DNA of 64,000 bases from assembly GCF_900177535.1 (NCBI RefSeq), contig NZ_FXAJ01000011.1, positions 1 through 64,000 on the forward strand. Direction: 5' to 3'. This document shows, piece after piece, positions 1 through 9,151 of this stretch. Each line of letters opens with the position of its first letter. Position 1 is the first letter of the stretch. Both the position numbers and the translations under genes were made by a program. The notes beneath the pieces were generated by a model. The model was not told the DNA's origin. It did no database searches and saw only the letters and a program-made list of their open reading frames with translations. Origin of the DNA: Priestia filamentosa. GTDB taxonomy: Bacteria; Bacillota; Bacilli; Bacillales; Bacillaceae_H.

Positions 1-94
1 CGGATAAAAAGAAGGCTTGAGCCGTATGACGGGAAATCTGTCACGTACGGTTCTTAGGGGGGCGGGCGCTCGTGAGAGTGCCTGCCTACCCGAC
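1..94 (+). mobile_element. 3' end of a group II intron (domains V and VI)
   Basis: Positions 19-53 fold as the conserved group II domain V hairpin: GAGCCGTATG pairs with CGTACGGTTC around a GAAA-containing tip. Positions 61-85 form a second stem like domain VI, with an unpaired A near 88 as the possible branch point, and an AY-type 3' boundary near 94. No reverse transcriptase is seen because the rest of the intron lies outside the window. The exact 3' splice site is an estimate. Confidence 0.85.
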
Positions 95-122
95 TAAACT
101 AATTTCATCTACTATATATCAG

Positions 123-150
123 AAAGAAGACCCCCTTAAAGGTCTTCTTT
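123..150. terminator. Rho-independent terminator, probably bidirectional
   Basis: A perfect 10-bp stem (AAAGAAGACC at 123-132, GGTCTTCTTT at 141-150) encloses an 8-nt loop. The loop holds the stop codon of the minus-strand gene ending at 136. T-rich flanks exist on both strands. Confidence 0.7.
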
Positions 151-363
151 TTGGTCAAGATTTAAAGCTCTATATAATGCATCAGAAGCCGTCTCTACAT
201 CATAATATGAGAAAACATTTCTATCAGCAAATGTAGTAACTTGAAAAGCGCTAGATTCTTTGCAATAACACAATTCTATTAAACCAGGGATAGTATGTAT
301 AATCGTGCAGTCTTCATATTCAATCAGATTATGAAGCATTTTTTTGAGTTCGGTTATGCTCAT
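136..363 (-). CDS. Small hypothetical protein (75 aa)
   Basis: I do not recognise the family. The 75-residue product begins MSITELKKMLHNLIEYEDC and has no signal peptide or membrane segment. The predicted pattern is an N-terminal helix, then beta strands (TIIHTIPGLIELCYC and AFQVTTFADRNVFSYYD) and a C-terminal helix, which would suit a small alpha/beta regulatory or cytosolic protein. Its stop codon lies inside a strong hairpin terminator, which supports it being a real single-gene unit between the intron end and a long non-coding stretch. Confidence 0.5.
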   Translation of the reverse strand: MSITELKKMLHNLIEYEDCTIIHTIPGLIELCYCKESSAFQVTTFADRNVFSYYDVETASDALYRALNLDQKEDL

Positions 364-911
364 TCATACATACATTCTTTCTCATTATAAGGAAACCTTA
401 GGTACAAAGGAACCAAATAATGTAATTTATTCTCGCCTTATCATACTAGATGATAAAAAAATACCTTTAAGGTAGATCTGTCATATTTATTTCTTATAAT
501 CAACATTTTGTAAACTAATTAATATTAAACTTCATATGTTAAAAAAAGATCCTTGCTTATCCTCAGTAAAGATCTTTTGAATAGGAAAAATATGTTATTA
601 GTATAATGATTTTGTGGTAAATCTGTAAGAGTGTACATCTAAAATAGAGTTCGATTATTTAAAGTAATGATAATTTGTAATGATGTTTGATTAAAAATCT
701 TGTTTGTCAGGCCTCTTTCTCCAATAGGAGCATATTAGAATTAGCAGCATTTTATATACTCGAGTTATAATACCGAATTAGAGAAGTATGGTAGGTTATT
801 CTAACTCCCTTAAAATAGTTGCCATATAGTCTATCTTAATTATATTATAAAAATAAGATTCTTTATTATAGTTCATAAGTTGGATGATTTATTCTGAAAG
901 GAGTATGTTGA
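364..911. other. Intergenic region with a hairpin and a possible promoter
   Basis: No convincing ORF. There is a hairpin with arms AAAAGATC (544-551) and GATCTTTT (571-578). A sigma-A-like promoter sits close to the next gene: TTGCCA at 819-824 and TATATT/TATTAT at 841-848. The rest is AT-rich sequence in which I see nothing specific. Confidence 0.4.
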
Positions 912-1736
912 ATGGAGAATGGCAGACTTGAGATTCACGATATGATTCATTACGTTGAGGATAAAAGAGAAGATTTTCAACAGAAGTTGTTATCAGAAGC
1001 CGTAAATGTGGCAGAGGTTATTCACGATATTCTAAGGCAAGGTAATATTGATCTCTTAAAGAATGCTGAAAAATTAGTGGTTTATATCTTGGAGAACAAC
1101 CACCAAGATATTGTTGAATTTGCTAAACAGGAAGGTGTTGCCTGGGCTCAGCATTCCCTTACTTTAGCTTTTAAGCTGGAATGGGTTCAGGCGATAAGAA
1201 GATCATTGTGGAAAACCATTTATGAATACCAATCCGAATTCAACTTACCTAGTATTAGGGAGGATTTTTTTGAGTTAGAGAAACAAATTAATAATAACAT
1301 TGATCAGTTTCTCAATACCTTTTTCCTAAGCTATTCGGATTTTAAAGACCAATTAATCTATAGACAAAGAAAAGACGTAGAACATCTATCTGTACCGATT
1401 ATCCCAATTAGTCCTACTGTTGCAATTCTTCCTTTAATAGGAAATATTGATTCGTATCGAATGGACATCATTGAAGAAAAGGTACTAATGGATATTGCAA
1501 AGACCCGAATTCAGACGTTAATTATGGATTTATCAGGTATTACTGATATGGATGAGATCGTTATCGATCATTTCCATAAAGTACTAGAGGGAATTAGTAT
1601 GATGGGATGTGAAACGGTTATTACCGGGTTGAGACCAGAACTGGTGAGAGAGATGATTCACCTTGGCATTAATTTCAATCAAAAAGCCATCACAAAAGGA
1701 ACACTACAGCAATCTTTAAAGGACTACTTACTGTAA
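912..1736 (+). CDS. RsbR-type STAS-domain stressosome paralogue (phosphosites replaced by Glu)
   Basis: The 274-residue protein has the two-part layout of RsbR co-antagonists: an N-terminal all-helical globin-like sensor (about residues 1-150) and a C-terminal STAS domain (about 155-272; VAILPLIGNID, IMDLSGITDMDEI, ITGLRPELVREM). In this family stressosome subunits hold or release RsbT, which controls the sigma-B cascade. Where RsbRA-type proteins have threonines after the conserved Asp (DT) and in the GIRPE helix, this copy has Glu at both places (MDEI and VREM). That would mimic permanent phosphorylation if the alignment holds. The start is the ATG after AAAGGAG (about 897). No rsbS or rsbT lies nearby. 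Confidence 0.85.
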   Translation: MENGRLEIHDMIHYVEDKREDFQQKLLSEAVNVAEVIHDILRQGNIDLLKNAEKLVVYILENNHQDIVEFAKQEGVAWAQHSLTLAFKLEWVQAIRRSLWKTIYEYQSEFNLPSIREDFFELEKQINNNIDQFLNTFFLSYSDFKDQLIYRQRKDVEHLSVPIIPISPTVAILPLIGNIDSYRMDIIEEKVLMDIAKTRIQTLIMDLSGITDMDEIVIDHFHKVLEGISMMGCETVITGLRPELVREMIHLGINFNQKAITKGTLQQSLKDYLL

Positions 1737-1863
1737 CATTGAATCATTTACTATGAATTTAAAATAAGAGTTACAATATTGATAAAAAAATTGTGACATT
1801 AAAAAATGACATACAATGCTTTGTTTCAAATAAAATTGGATGTCAGGTATAGTCTAAAAATAG

Positions 1864-1897
1864 AAAAACCTACTGAGTTTTGAACAGTAGGTTTTTT
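1864..1897 (+). terminator. Terminator of the RsbR paralogue
   Basis: The stem AACCTACTG (1867-1875) pairs with CAGTAGGTT (1885-1893) and is followed by a T run. It lies about 130 bases downstream of the STAS gene. Confidence 0.8.
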
Positions 1898-2244
1898 CAT
1901 TACACATCAGCTTTTAAGAATGATAATTTACTTATCTCGAGTAGTTTGCTCAAAAGGCAAAATAATATCTGTTTATCTTCAAGAGATATACAAAGTATCA
2001 TGCTCTATAAAAGAAAGGGGGGCCTTTCCTTTCAAAAAAGGCATGAAGGTTAAGGGTCCCCTGAACAAGTTTTCCTTTTTTAGACTGATAGTAACAATAT
2101 GTCCGCGATTTAAGGATTACTTGCAATTTTCTTGAATTTTTTACACTAGAAGTTAATTGTCAGATAAAAACTCACTACAAAATATTCATTTTAAAATATT
2201 CCTATATTAATTCTTTATTTTTCATCGATATTATGTCATATTTA
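1898..2244. other. Intergenic region
   Basis: A 71-codon frame is open here, but it has no ribosome binding site and an unlikely composition, so I do not call it. Nothing else is seen until the operator at 2245. Confidence 0.3.
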
Positions 2245-2264
2245 TAATAACAACGTTGTTATTA
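2245..2264. promoter_or_regulatory. LacI-type operator upstream of the GH31 gene
   Basis: A perfect 20-bp palindrome with core ATAACAACGTTGTTAT and central CG, the usual form of LacI-family operators. It sits 17 bases before the GH31 start. The same core occurs at 10739-10760, between the TRAP operon and the LacI-family gene. Both are probably bound by the regulator encoded at 10848-11795, with derepression by a hexuronate-pathway intermediate (inference). Confidence 0.8.
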
Positions 2265-2280
2265 GTATGGGAGTGATAAA

Positions 2281-4383
2281 ATGAGTGTTTTTCAAGTAAT
2301 TGAACATAAACATAATCAAATTGTTTTATATGATAATGTAGATCGTATTTATTGCAATATTCGGGTACTAGAACCATATATAATTAATATAAGCATGAAC
2401 GAACAAAAGGAAATTAATTTCCCAACTTGGACAGTTACTCCTGGAGATACGCCCTTGCCTTTTGAAGGTATTTCACGTCAAGATATGTCACCATTCTCCT
2501 GTCCGAATTATACGTTTACTGAAACGGAAGATACGCTAGAGATATGTACATCTCAAATTAAATTAGTTATTCAGAAAGAAGATTTTTACCTTTCCTGGTT
2601 TCAAAAGGATAAAACAGAAGAATATGTGGAAGTACTTACTGACCGCCGTACACAAAGTTACAAACATCACATTAGTCCAAATCATCCAACATGTCACTAT
2701 TTACAACGACATGAAAATGAGATGTATTTTGGTTTGGGGGAAAAAACAGGGGTTGCTAATAGACACGGAAGGCGCTTTCGTATGAAGAATATTGATGCTA
2801 TGGGTTATAATGCTGAAGCAACGGATCCCTTGTATAAACATATCCCTTTTTATATCACCTATAAACCTGATGTAGACCAAGCGATTGGTATATTCTACGA
2901 TGACTATCAAGATTCGGTATTTGATTTTGGTCAAGAATTAGATAATTATCATGGTCACTATCGTTATTATGAAACGAAAAGTAGTTTTCTAGATTATTAT
3001 GTAATTGCTGGACCTAAAGTGAAAAATGTCACCCAAAGATTCAGTTGGCTAACAGGGCGACCAACTATGATGCCTCAATGGAGTCTATCTTATTCTGGTT
3101 CCACCATGCAGTATACGGATGAACCAAATTCCCATAAAAGAATGAAACATTTTCTATCACAATGCCAAACACATCAAATATCTGTACGCTCATTCCACTT
3201 GTCATCTGGTTACACATCTATTGAGGATAAGCGTTATGTGTTTAATTGGAATTATGATAAGTTTCCTGATCCTAAAGCATTTGGAAAATCTTTCACAGCT
3301 CGGGGTGTTGAAATAGTTGCTAACATTAAACCCTCACTTATGCTTAATCATCCACTTTTGCATGAAGTTTTAGCATTTGATGGATTCGTCAAAGATGAAC
3401 ATGGTGAACCTTTGCTTATTCAATTCTGGGATGATAAAGGATACTATTTAGACTTTACTAACCCAAACACAATAACGTGGTGGCAGGATAAGATAAAGAC
3501 TACGCTTCTTGATAACCATATTAATTGTACATGGAACGATAATAATGAATTTGAAATTTGGGATGATGAAGCTCAAGTTTATGGATTTGGTCAGGGAGGC
3601 AAATTTAATCAATACAAAGCAATCATGCCATTACTTATGATGAAAGCGTCAAGAGAAATTCAAATGAATTATCATCAAGATAACATGCCTTATGTTATTA
3701 GTCGCTCCGGATGTGCTGGTATGGGTAAATATGTGCAAACATGGACTGGAGATAACCATACAAGCTGGCATACATTAAAGTTTAATAATAAGATGGCCAT
3801 AGGATTAAGTTTATCAGGTGTTTTCAATTTCGGGCATGATATAGGTGGTTTTTCTGGACCAAAACCAGCTCCAGAGTTATTTCTAAGATGGGTTCAATGT
3901 GGGGTATTTTATCCACGATTTTCTATTCATTCGTGGAATAGTGATGGTTCGGTTAATGAAGCTTGGATGCACCCTGAAGTTATAGACGAAGTGAAGAGTG
4001 CTATGCATTTCCATGAGCGATTAACTCCCTATTTACAAGAGCTTGTAGAATATTCCCATTCTCATTTTGAACCAATTATTAGACCGACATTTTATGACTT
4101 TTATAATGATCAGAACACGTATCTTGATACCGATGATTTTATGTTAGGAAATAAAATACTTGTTTGTCCTATTGTTGAACAAGGTCAAACAGAAAGAAAC
4201 GTTTATTTACCTAAAAATGAAGAAGGATGGGTAAATTATCATACCAATGAATCCTATAAAGGTGGCCAGACTATTACAGTACCGACAACGCTTGAACACA
4301 TTCCATTATTCATTAGAAAGTCTTCCTCCATACCAATGTATAACCATGAGTTGACGGAAGTGAAAAGCTATTATTTCGAATAA
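2281..4383 (+). CDS. Glycoside hydrolase family 31 alpha-glycosidase
   Basis: A 700-residue cytosolic protein without a signal peptide. The N-terminal beta-sandwich includes the GH31 signature YFGLGEKTGVANRHGRRF (about 149-166). The catalytic barrel follows: the nucleophile is expected to be Asp420 in TWNDNNEFEIWDD and the acid/base Asp491 in QTWTGDNHTSW. GH31 includes alpha-glucosidases, alpha-xylosidases and sulfoquinovosidases, and sequence alone does not fix the substrate. A shared operator with the hexuronate operon suggests that it releases a uronic acid or a partner sugar from an imported oligosaccharide. It is a single-gene unit, convergent with uxuB across two terminators. Confidence 0.9.
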   Translation: MSVFQVIEHKHNQIVLYDNVDRIYCNIRVLEPYIINISMNEQKEINFPTWTVTPGDTPLPFEGISRQDMSPFSCPNYTFTETEDTLEICTSQIKLVIQKEDFYLSWFQKDKTEEYVEVLTDRRTQSYKHHISPNHPTCHYLQRHENEMYFGLGEKTGVANRHGRRFRMKNIDAMGYNAEATDPLYKHIPFYITYKPDVDQAIGIFYDDYQDSVFDFGQELDNYHGHYRYYETKSSFLDYYVIAGPKVKNVTQRFSWLTGRPTMMPQWSLSYSGSTMQYTDEPNSHKRMKHFLSQCQTHQISVRSFHLSSGYTSIEDKRYVFNWNYDKFPDPKAFGKSFTARGVEIVANIKPSLMLNHPLLHEVLAFDGFVKDEHGEPLLIQFWDDKGYYLDFTNPNTITWWQDKIKTTLLDNHINCTWNDNNEFEIWDDEAQVYGFGQGGKFNQYKAIMPLLMMKASREIQMNYHQDNMPYVISRSGCAGMGKYVQTWTGDNHTSWHTLKFNNKMAIGLSLSGVFNFGHDIGGFSGPKPAPELFLRWVQCGVFYPRFSIHSWNSDGSVNEAWMHPEVIDEVKSAMHFHERLTPYLQELVEYSHSHFEPIIRPTFYDFYNDQNTYLDTDDFMLGNKILVCPIVEQGQTERNVYLPKNEEGWVNYHTNESYKGGQTITVPTTLEHIPLFIRKSSSIPMYNHELTEVKSYYFE

Positions 4384-4435
4384 GATGTAATTCCAAGTGG
4401 GAAAATTCAATAGACGGACTAGTTTATTCATGATA

Positions 4436-4485
4436 AAAAAATCAAGCCATTTTTTAGGTGTATGCCTAAAAATGGCTTGATTTTC
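4436..4485 (+). terminator. Terminator of the GH31 gene
   Basis: A long stem (5' arm from 4441, ATCAAGCCATTTTT; 3' arm AAAAATGGCTTGAT at 4468-4481) flanked by A and T runs. Confidence 0.85.
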
Positions 4486-4513
4486 ATTAATTAATAACAC
4501 AGTTCTTGGAGAG

Positions 4514-4567
4514 AAAAATGCCTGTCCTCAAATGTCTTATACAAGACTATTGAGGACAGGCATTTTT
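4514..4567 (-). terminator. Terminator of the TRAP-uxu operon
   Basis: 17-bp arms (4514-4530 and 4551-4567, TGCCTGTCCTCA core) enclose a second small stem (GTCTT/AAGAC). The T run on the minus strand and overlap with the stop codon of uxuB mark the end of the operon. Confidence 0.85.
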
Positions 4568-5388
4568 TATACTCCTGAATACGATGAAAATCCACCATCA
4601 ACTGGGACAATAACCCCTGTTACAAAACGACTGGCGTTACTATCAAGCAACCAAAATAACGTACCAATTAACTCTTCTGGATTACCAAAACGTTTCATAG
4701 GTGTTTGACTTAAAATTTTATGGGCACGTTCAGAATAAGAACCATCTTTATCTCTTAATAATTCTTTATTTTGGGAAGTCTCAAAAAAACCTGGTGCAAT
4801 AGCATTCACACGTACTTTTCCCTCAAAATAAGTACTTAACCATTGGGTGAAGTTACTAATTGCAGCTTTTGCTCCACTATATGCTGGAATCTTAGTAAGT
4901 GGTTGAAATGCATTCATGGAAGAAATATTAATAATGGTATTGCCTTCACCTTCCGTTAAATCTTCACCAAATACTTGGGTTGGTAAGAAACTCCCTGTAT
5001 AATTCAGTTTAAGGACATGTTCAACGCCTTCTTCACTTAAATCAAAGAAGCTCTTTTCAGATTGCCGATTAAAGTGCTCATCCATTGTCGTAGCGTCAGG
5101 GTGATTACCACCTGCGCAGTTAATTAATGCATTTACTTTACCAAATTGCTGATTGAATTTCTGTTTTGATTCTATTAATGATATTTTATCTAACACATCT
5201 GCTGTTAAAGCAACTGTCTGGTTATTATTAGGGTCTATATCAGCGATAACATCCTCTAACTTCTCTATGTTTCGCCCTATTAACCCCACATTTGCACCTG
5301 CATGAACTAGGGCTTTGACAAATGTTTTGCCAATAACACCACTTGCACCAGTTATAACAACATTTAAACCATTAAATTGCTGTTCCAT
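4567..5388 (-). CDS. uxuB: D-fructuronate (D-mannonate) oxidoreductase, SDR type
   Basis: The 273-residue short-chain dehydrogenase has the NAD(P)-binding motif TGASGVIGKTF near the N-terminus, NCAGG in the middle, the catalytic Ser around INISSMN and the Tyr-Lys pair in AYSGAK. Context identifies it as the SDR form of fructuronate reductase found in Bacillus (YjmF/UxuB), which interconverts D-fructuronate and D-mannonate before UxuA. It is the last gene of a minus-strand operon and overlaps uxuA by one base (TAATG), which suggests coupled translation. A tagaturonate/altronate role cannot be excluded. Confidence 0.88.
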   Translation of the reverse strand: MEQQFNGLNVVITGASGVIGKTFVKALVHAGANVGLIGRNIEKLEDVIADIDPNNNQTVALTADVLDKISLIESKQKFNQQFGKVNALINCAGGNHPDATTMDEHFNRQSEKSFFDLSEEGVEHVLKLNYTGSFLPTQVFGEDLTEGEGNTIINISSMNAFQPLTKIPAYSGAKAAISNFTQWLSTYFEGKVRVNAIAPGFFETSQNKELLRDKDGSYSERAHKILSQTPMKRFGNPEELIGTLFWLLDSNASRFVTGVIVPVDGGFSSYSGV

Positions 5389-6419
5389 TATTTATCTACC
5401 CCTTCAATTAGTCCATTGATATACGTGGCGCCTAAGGCTCTATCATATAGACCATATCCAGCCTTGCCTGTTTCTCCCCAAATCATACGACCATGATCAG
5501 GGCGAATGGTACCTTTGTAATTAATATCTTTCAGTGCTTTAATTACTTCTTTCATATCAACAGAACCCTCTTTGGATAAATGTCCAGTTTCTACAAATGA
5601 ATGATTGCCAAGACGTTTAATATTGCGCATGTGAACAAAGTGAATATGATCTCCAAATGTTCGAATCATTTCGGGTAAATTGTTCTCTTCTAAGCAACCA
5701 AGTGAACCTGTACAAAAACAAATCCCGTTATTCTTCACATTATTTATGTTTAAAAGTTTCTCGTAACTTTCTTTTGTTTTAATTATTCTCGGAATTCCAA
5801 AGATTGACCAAGGTGGATCATCTGGATGAATAGTAAGATTAATATCACACTCTACTGCAACTGGCAGGACCTCATTTAAAAAATAAGTAAGGTTATCCCA
5901 TAAATCATCATCTGTCATTGTCCGGTATTTTCGAATTAAAGAAGACATTTCCGTTTTTGTATAACTTTCATCCCAGCCTGGTAGATGGAGATTCGTTGTA
6001 ATAGGATCAAGATTTTTCACCACATCATTATCATACATAAGTGTTTCCGACCCATCTTCTAACACGTAATTAAGATCGGTACGCGTCCAATCAAATACAG
6101 GCATAAAGTTGTAGCAAACGGTTTTGATTCCCACTTCTCCTAAATTCTTTAAAGATTCCTTGTAATTTTCTATTAATTGATCGCGACTTCCTTCGCCCAG
6201 TTTAATAGATTCATGGACTGGTAAACTTTCAATAACTGATAATGAAAGCCCTTCCTTTTCGACTGATGATTTTAGATCAGCAATTCTTTCCTTTGGCCAA
6301 ATATCCCCCACAGGTACATCATAAATGGCGGAAACGATATGCTTCATATCGGGGATTTGTTTAATATTCTGTAGTTTCACCGGATCATTATCTCCATACC
6401 ATCTAAATGATAATTTCAT
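5388..6419 (-). CDS. uxuA: Mannonate dehydratase
   Basis: The 343-residue protein carries family-typical motifs: the start MKLSFRWYGDNDPVKL, the metal-site HPDDPPWSIFGIPRI around residue 200, and FVHMRN and RPDHGRMIWGE towards the C-terminus. The enzyme dehydrates D-mannonate to 2-keto-3-deoxygluconate using a divalent metal, in the cytosol. Length is normal for the Bacillus form. It overlaps both uxaC and uxuB by one base. No KDG kinase or aldolase gene is in the window, so the final steps must be encoded elsewhere. Confidence 0.95.
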   Translation of the reverse strand: MKLSFRWYGDNDPVKLQNIKQIPDMKHIVSAIYDVPVGDIWPKERIADLKSSVEKEGLSLSVIESLPVHESIKLGEGSRDQLIENYKESLKNLGEVGIKTVCYNFMPVFDWTRTDLNYVLEDGSETLMYDNDVVKNLDPITTNLHLPGWDESYTKTEMSSLIRKYRTMTDDDLWDNLTYFLNEVLPVAVECDINLTIHPDDPPWSIFGIPRIIKTKESYEKLLNINNVKNNGICFCTGSLGCLEENNLPEMIRTFGDHIHFVHMRNIKRLGNHSFVETGHLSKEGSVDMKEVIKALKDINYKGTIRPDHGRMIWGETGKAGYGLYDRALGATYINGLIEGVDK

Positions 6420-7828
6420 TATTTTACCTCCTCAATATTCTCAATATTAAATAACCTTACAGCATTGTTAAAACAAATATCTTTCAATATTCCAGTCAGC
6501 AATTCCTGATTATCTTCGATTTCACCGTCTTCTACTAATTTTCCAAGCAGTTGGCATAGAATTCTTCGAAAGTATTCATGACGTGAATAGGAAAGTAGAC
6601 TTCTAGAATCAGTTAACATTCCAACAAATTGAGATAATAAACCCACATTTGCATAATCAATTAGATGTTGTTTCATTCCCTCTTTTGTATCGTTGTACCA
6701 CCATGCAGCGCCTAGTTGAACTTTCACCTTGTTTGACGTAAAGTTTCCTGCTGTTGCTTGAACCATCAAATGATCATTAGCATTGTTTGGATAAATAATA
6801 GTATCGCTTAATGCATCGTTGACATTTAAATGATCCAATAATGCATTTAATTCTTTTGCATTAAGTGGATCACCTATACTATCAAAGCCAGCATCCTTTC
6901 CAATATTAGTGAGTTGAATAGAATTATTATTTCGTAAAGGTCCAAGATGTAACTGTATTACCCATCCATGTTTCTTATACGCTTTGGATAGTTCCGTTAA
7001 TATATAACCAGATAGTAATTTTAGCGATTGGCTGTCTAGAGATTCTCCAAGCTTTAATGAGCTAAAATAAGATTCAGCTTTTTCTTTTTCCAGTCCAGTT
7101 AAGATTAACTCGGAAAAACTTTGATCCGAACTTCTTGCACCATGATGATGGAAATACTCAATTCTTATGAGCAATGCATTTATATAATCATCTAGTGTTT
7201 GGATTCTTTGATTAGTCGCGTTATTTAACTTTTCGATGGACGTATGAATTGTCTTCTCGTTAAGAGTGAGATATGAATCGGGTCTAAAAGTTGGATGGAC
7301 CGAGACATTAAATGTTGAATCTTCCTTTATAAGTTGATGGTATTTCAAATTGTCACATGGATCATCAGTGGTACAAATGACTTTTACATTACTTCGTTCA
7401 ATTAATTGACGCGGTGAATAGGATGATTCCTGTAATTTAGCATTTAAATAGTTATATAGTTTCTCTGGAGTGGTATGTTGAACAGGCTCATAATAGTTAA
7501 AATATCTAGCTAGTTCCAAGTAACACCAATGATACATAGGATTCATAATTGTCTTGGGTAACATGTCCATGAAAGCTTTAAACTTTTCATAATCATCGCC
7601 ATTACCAGTAATTAATGATTCATCAATGCCATACGCGCGCATTAATCGCCACTTATAATGGTCATGGCTAAGCCATAATTTTGTTATATTACTGAAGTTT
7701 TTATCTTCATATATCTCTTTCGGGCTTAAATGGCAATGGAAATCATAAATAGGTACATTTTGTATTGTTTGATACAAATGTTTAGATTTAGCCGTTGTAA
7801 GTAAAAAATTATCTTTGATTAACTCCAT
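6419..7828 (-). CDS. uxaC: Uronate isomerase (glucuronate/galacturonate isomerase)
   Basis: The 469-residue amidohydrolase-fold isomerase has the metal-binding IYDFHCHLSPKEI motif near residue 30, the VICTTDDPCDNLKYH segment around 150 and the conserved WWYNDTKEGM region in the last third. It interconverts D-glucuronate with D-fructuronate and D-galacturonate with D-tagaturonate. Since uxuA/uxuB follow and no uxaA/uxaB is present, the local pathway fits glucuronate best. The gene follows the TRAP genes by 27 bases. Confidence 0.95.
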   Translation of the reverse strand: MELIKDNFLLTTAKSKHLYQTIQNVPIYDFHCHLSPKEIYEDKNFSNITKLWLSHDHYKWRLMRAYGIDESLITGNGDDYEKFKAFMDMLPKTIMNPMYHWCYLELARYFNYYEPVQHTTPEKLYNYLNAKLQESSYSPRQLIERSNVKVICTTDDPCDNLKYHQLIKEDSTFNVSVHPTFRPDSYLTLNEKTIHTSIEKLNNATNQRIQTLDDYINALLIRIEYFHHHGARSSDQSFSELILTGLEKEKAESYFSSLKLGESLDSQSLKLLSGYILTELSKAYKKHGWVIQLHLGPLRNNNSIQLTNIGKDAGFDSIGDPLNAKELNALLDHLNVNDALSDTIIYPNNANDHLMVQATAGNFTSNKVKVQLGAAWWYNDTKEGMKQHLIDYANVGLLSQFVGMLTDSRSLLSYSRHEYFRRILCQLLGKLVEDGEIEDNQELLTGILKDICFNNAVRLFNIENIEEVK

Positions 7829-7855
7829 ATAATCACTCCCTAGTTGGTTTATTCA

Positions 7856-9151
7856 TTAAATCCCAAATAATTCTGGTAAAAACAATGACAATTGTGGAAT
7901 AAATGTAATAATCAGTAACATAACGATTAGGACAACAAAATACGGAACGAGCGTACGAATGACATTTTCAATTCTCACATTCGCTACACTAGCACCTACG
8001 AATAATGCACTACCTACTGGTGGTGTGATATTACCCAGGCATAGATTAAATGCAATTACAATACCGAAGTGCACAGGGTCTAAACCGATGGCTTCTGAAA
8101 TTGGTAAGAAAATGGGTGTGAATATTAAAACTGCAGGTGTAATATCCATAAACGTACCAACCACTAATAAAATAAGGTTCATTAATAATAAGAGTAAGAT
8201 AGGATTATCCGTTAATGATAAGATTCCATTTGAGATAGCTTCTGGTAAGCCTGTAAAACTCATAACTAATGAAAACAGGGCAGAGGCTGTAATTAATAAC
8301 AATATCATTCCTGTAATTTCAACAGTTTCCTTTAAGATGTTTGGTATATCTTTTAATTTTAAACTCTTATAGAAGAGTGATAGTATCATGGCATATAATA
8401 CAGCTACCGCAGCACCTTCAGTTGCAGTAAAGACTCCTGCTACAATACCACCCATTACGATAACAATTAGTAATAAGCTTGGAATTGCGTTAATAATTAA
8501 AAAAATTCTATCTCCCCAAGAAATGCGTTCCGAAATGGGATATCCTTCTTTCTTAGCCAGAACATATGCAACACCCATACATGCCAATCCCCATAAGATT
8601 CCTGGAATATAACCTGCCATAAATAATGCAGCAATAGAGGTACCACCACTGACTAATGAATAAACAATCAATAATGAGCTTGGTGGTATTAATAATCCTG
8701 CTGGGGCAGAAGAGATATTGGCTGCAGCTGAATAACTCTTTTTATAACCTTGAGTTACTTGCAAGGGTGTCATAATCCTCCCCATAGCAGCAGCTGCTGC
8801 TACACTTGAACCTGAAATAGAGCCAAATAACATATTGCCAACGATATTTGTATGAGCTAATGAACCAGGCATTCTCCCCACCAGTACCTTTGCAAAGTTT
8901 ACGAGTCTAAATGCGATTCCACCATTATTCATTAATATGCCTGCTAAGACGAATAGGGGAATGGAGAGCATTGTAAAGTTATCAATACCTGTTACCATAC
9001 GCTGTGCTGCAGTAATAATAGTGACATCAAATGGTAGGATTAAAAACAATGTACAAATGGCACTAATGATAATGGATATAGCTATCGGGATACCTAAAGC
9101 AAGTAAAATGAAAAAAGAAATAAATAAGACGAAACCAGCGATGATAGTCAT
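7856..9151 (-). CDS. TRAP transporter large permease (DctM type)
   Basis: The 431-residue membrane protein has about 12 hydrophobic segments and the DctM signatures AAAAAMGRIM and LLIPPSSLLIVYSLVSGG. It forms the ion-coupled channel of a tripartite ATP-independent periplasmic transporter. Its start overlaps the end of the small permease gene (ATGA). Position in one operon with uxaC-uxuA-uxuB points to hexuronate as the cargo. In B. subtilis the corresponding locus uses the MFS carrier ExuT, so a TRAP system replaces it here. Confidence 0.93.
   Translation of the reverse strand: MTIIAGFVLFISFFILLALGIPIAISIIISAICTLFLILPFDVTIITAAQRMVTGIDNFTMLSIPLFVLAGILMNNGGIAFRLVNFAKVLVGRMPGSLAHTNIVGNMLFGSISGSSVAAAAAMGRIMTPLQVTQGYKKSYSAAANISSAPAGLLIPPSSLLIVYSLVSGGTSIAALFMAGYIPGILWGLACMGVAYVLAKKEGYPISERISWGDRIFLIINAIPSLLLIVIVMGGIVAGVFTATEGAAVAVLYAMILSLFYKSLKLKDIPNILKETVEITGMILLLITASALFSLVMSFTGLPEAISNGILSLTDNPILLLLLMNLILLVVGTFMDITPAVLIFTPIFLPISEAIGLDPVHFGIVIAFNLCLGNITPPVGSALFVGASVANVRIENVIRTLVPYFVVLIVMLLIITFIPQLSLFLPELFGI

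Noticed and set aside
1920-2135. 71-codon plus-strand frame
   Set aside because: No ribosome site, unlikely composition (basic and aromatic), and no family signature.
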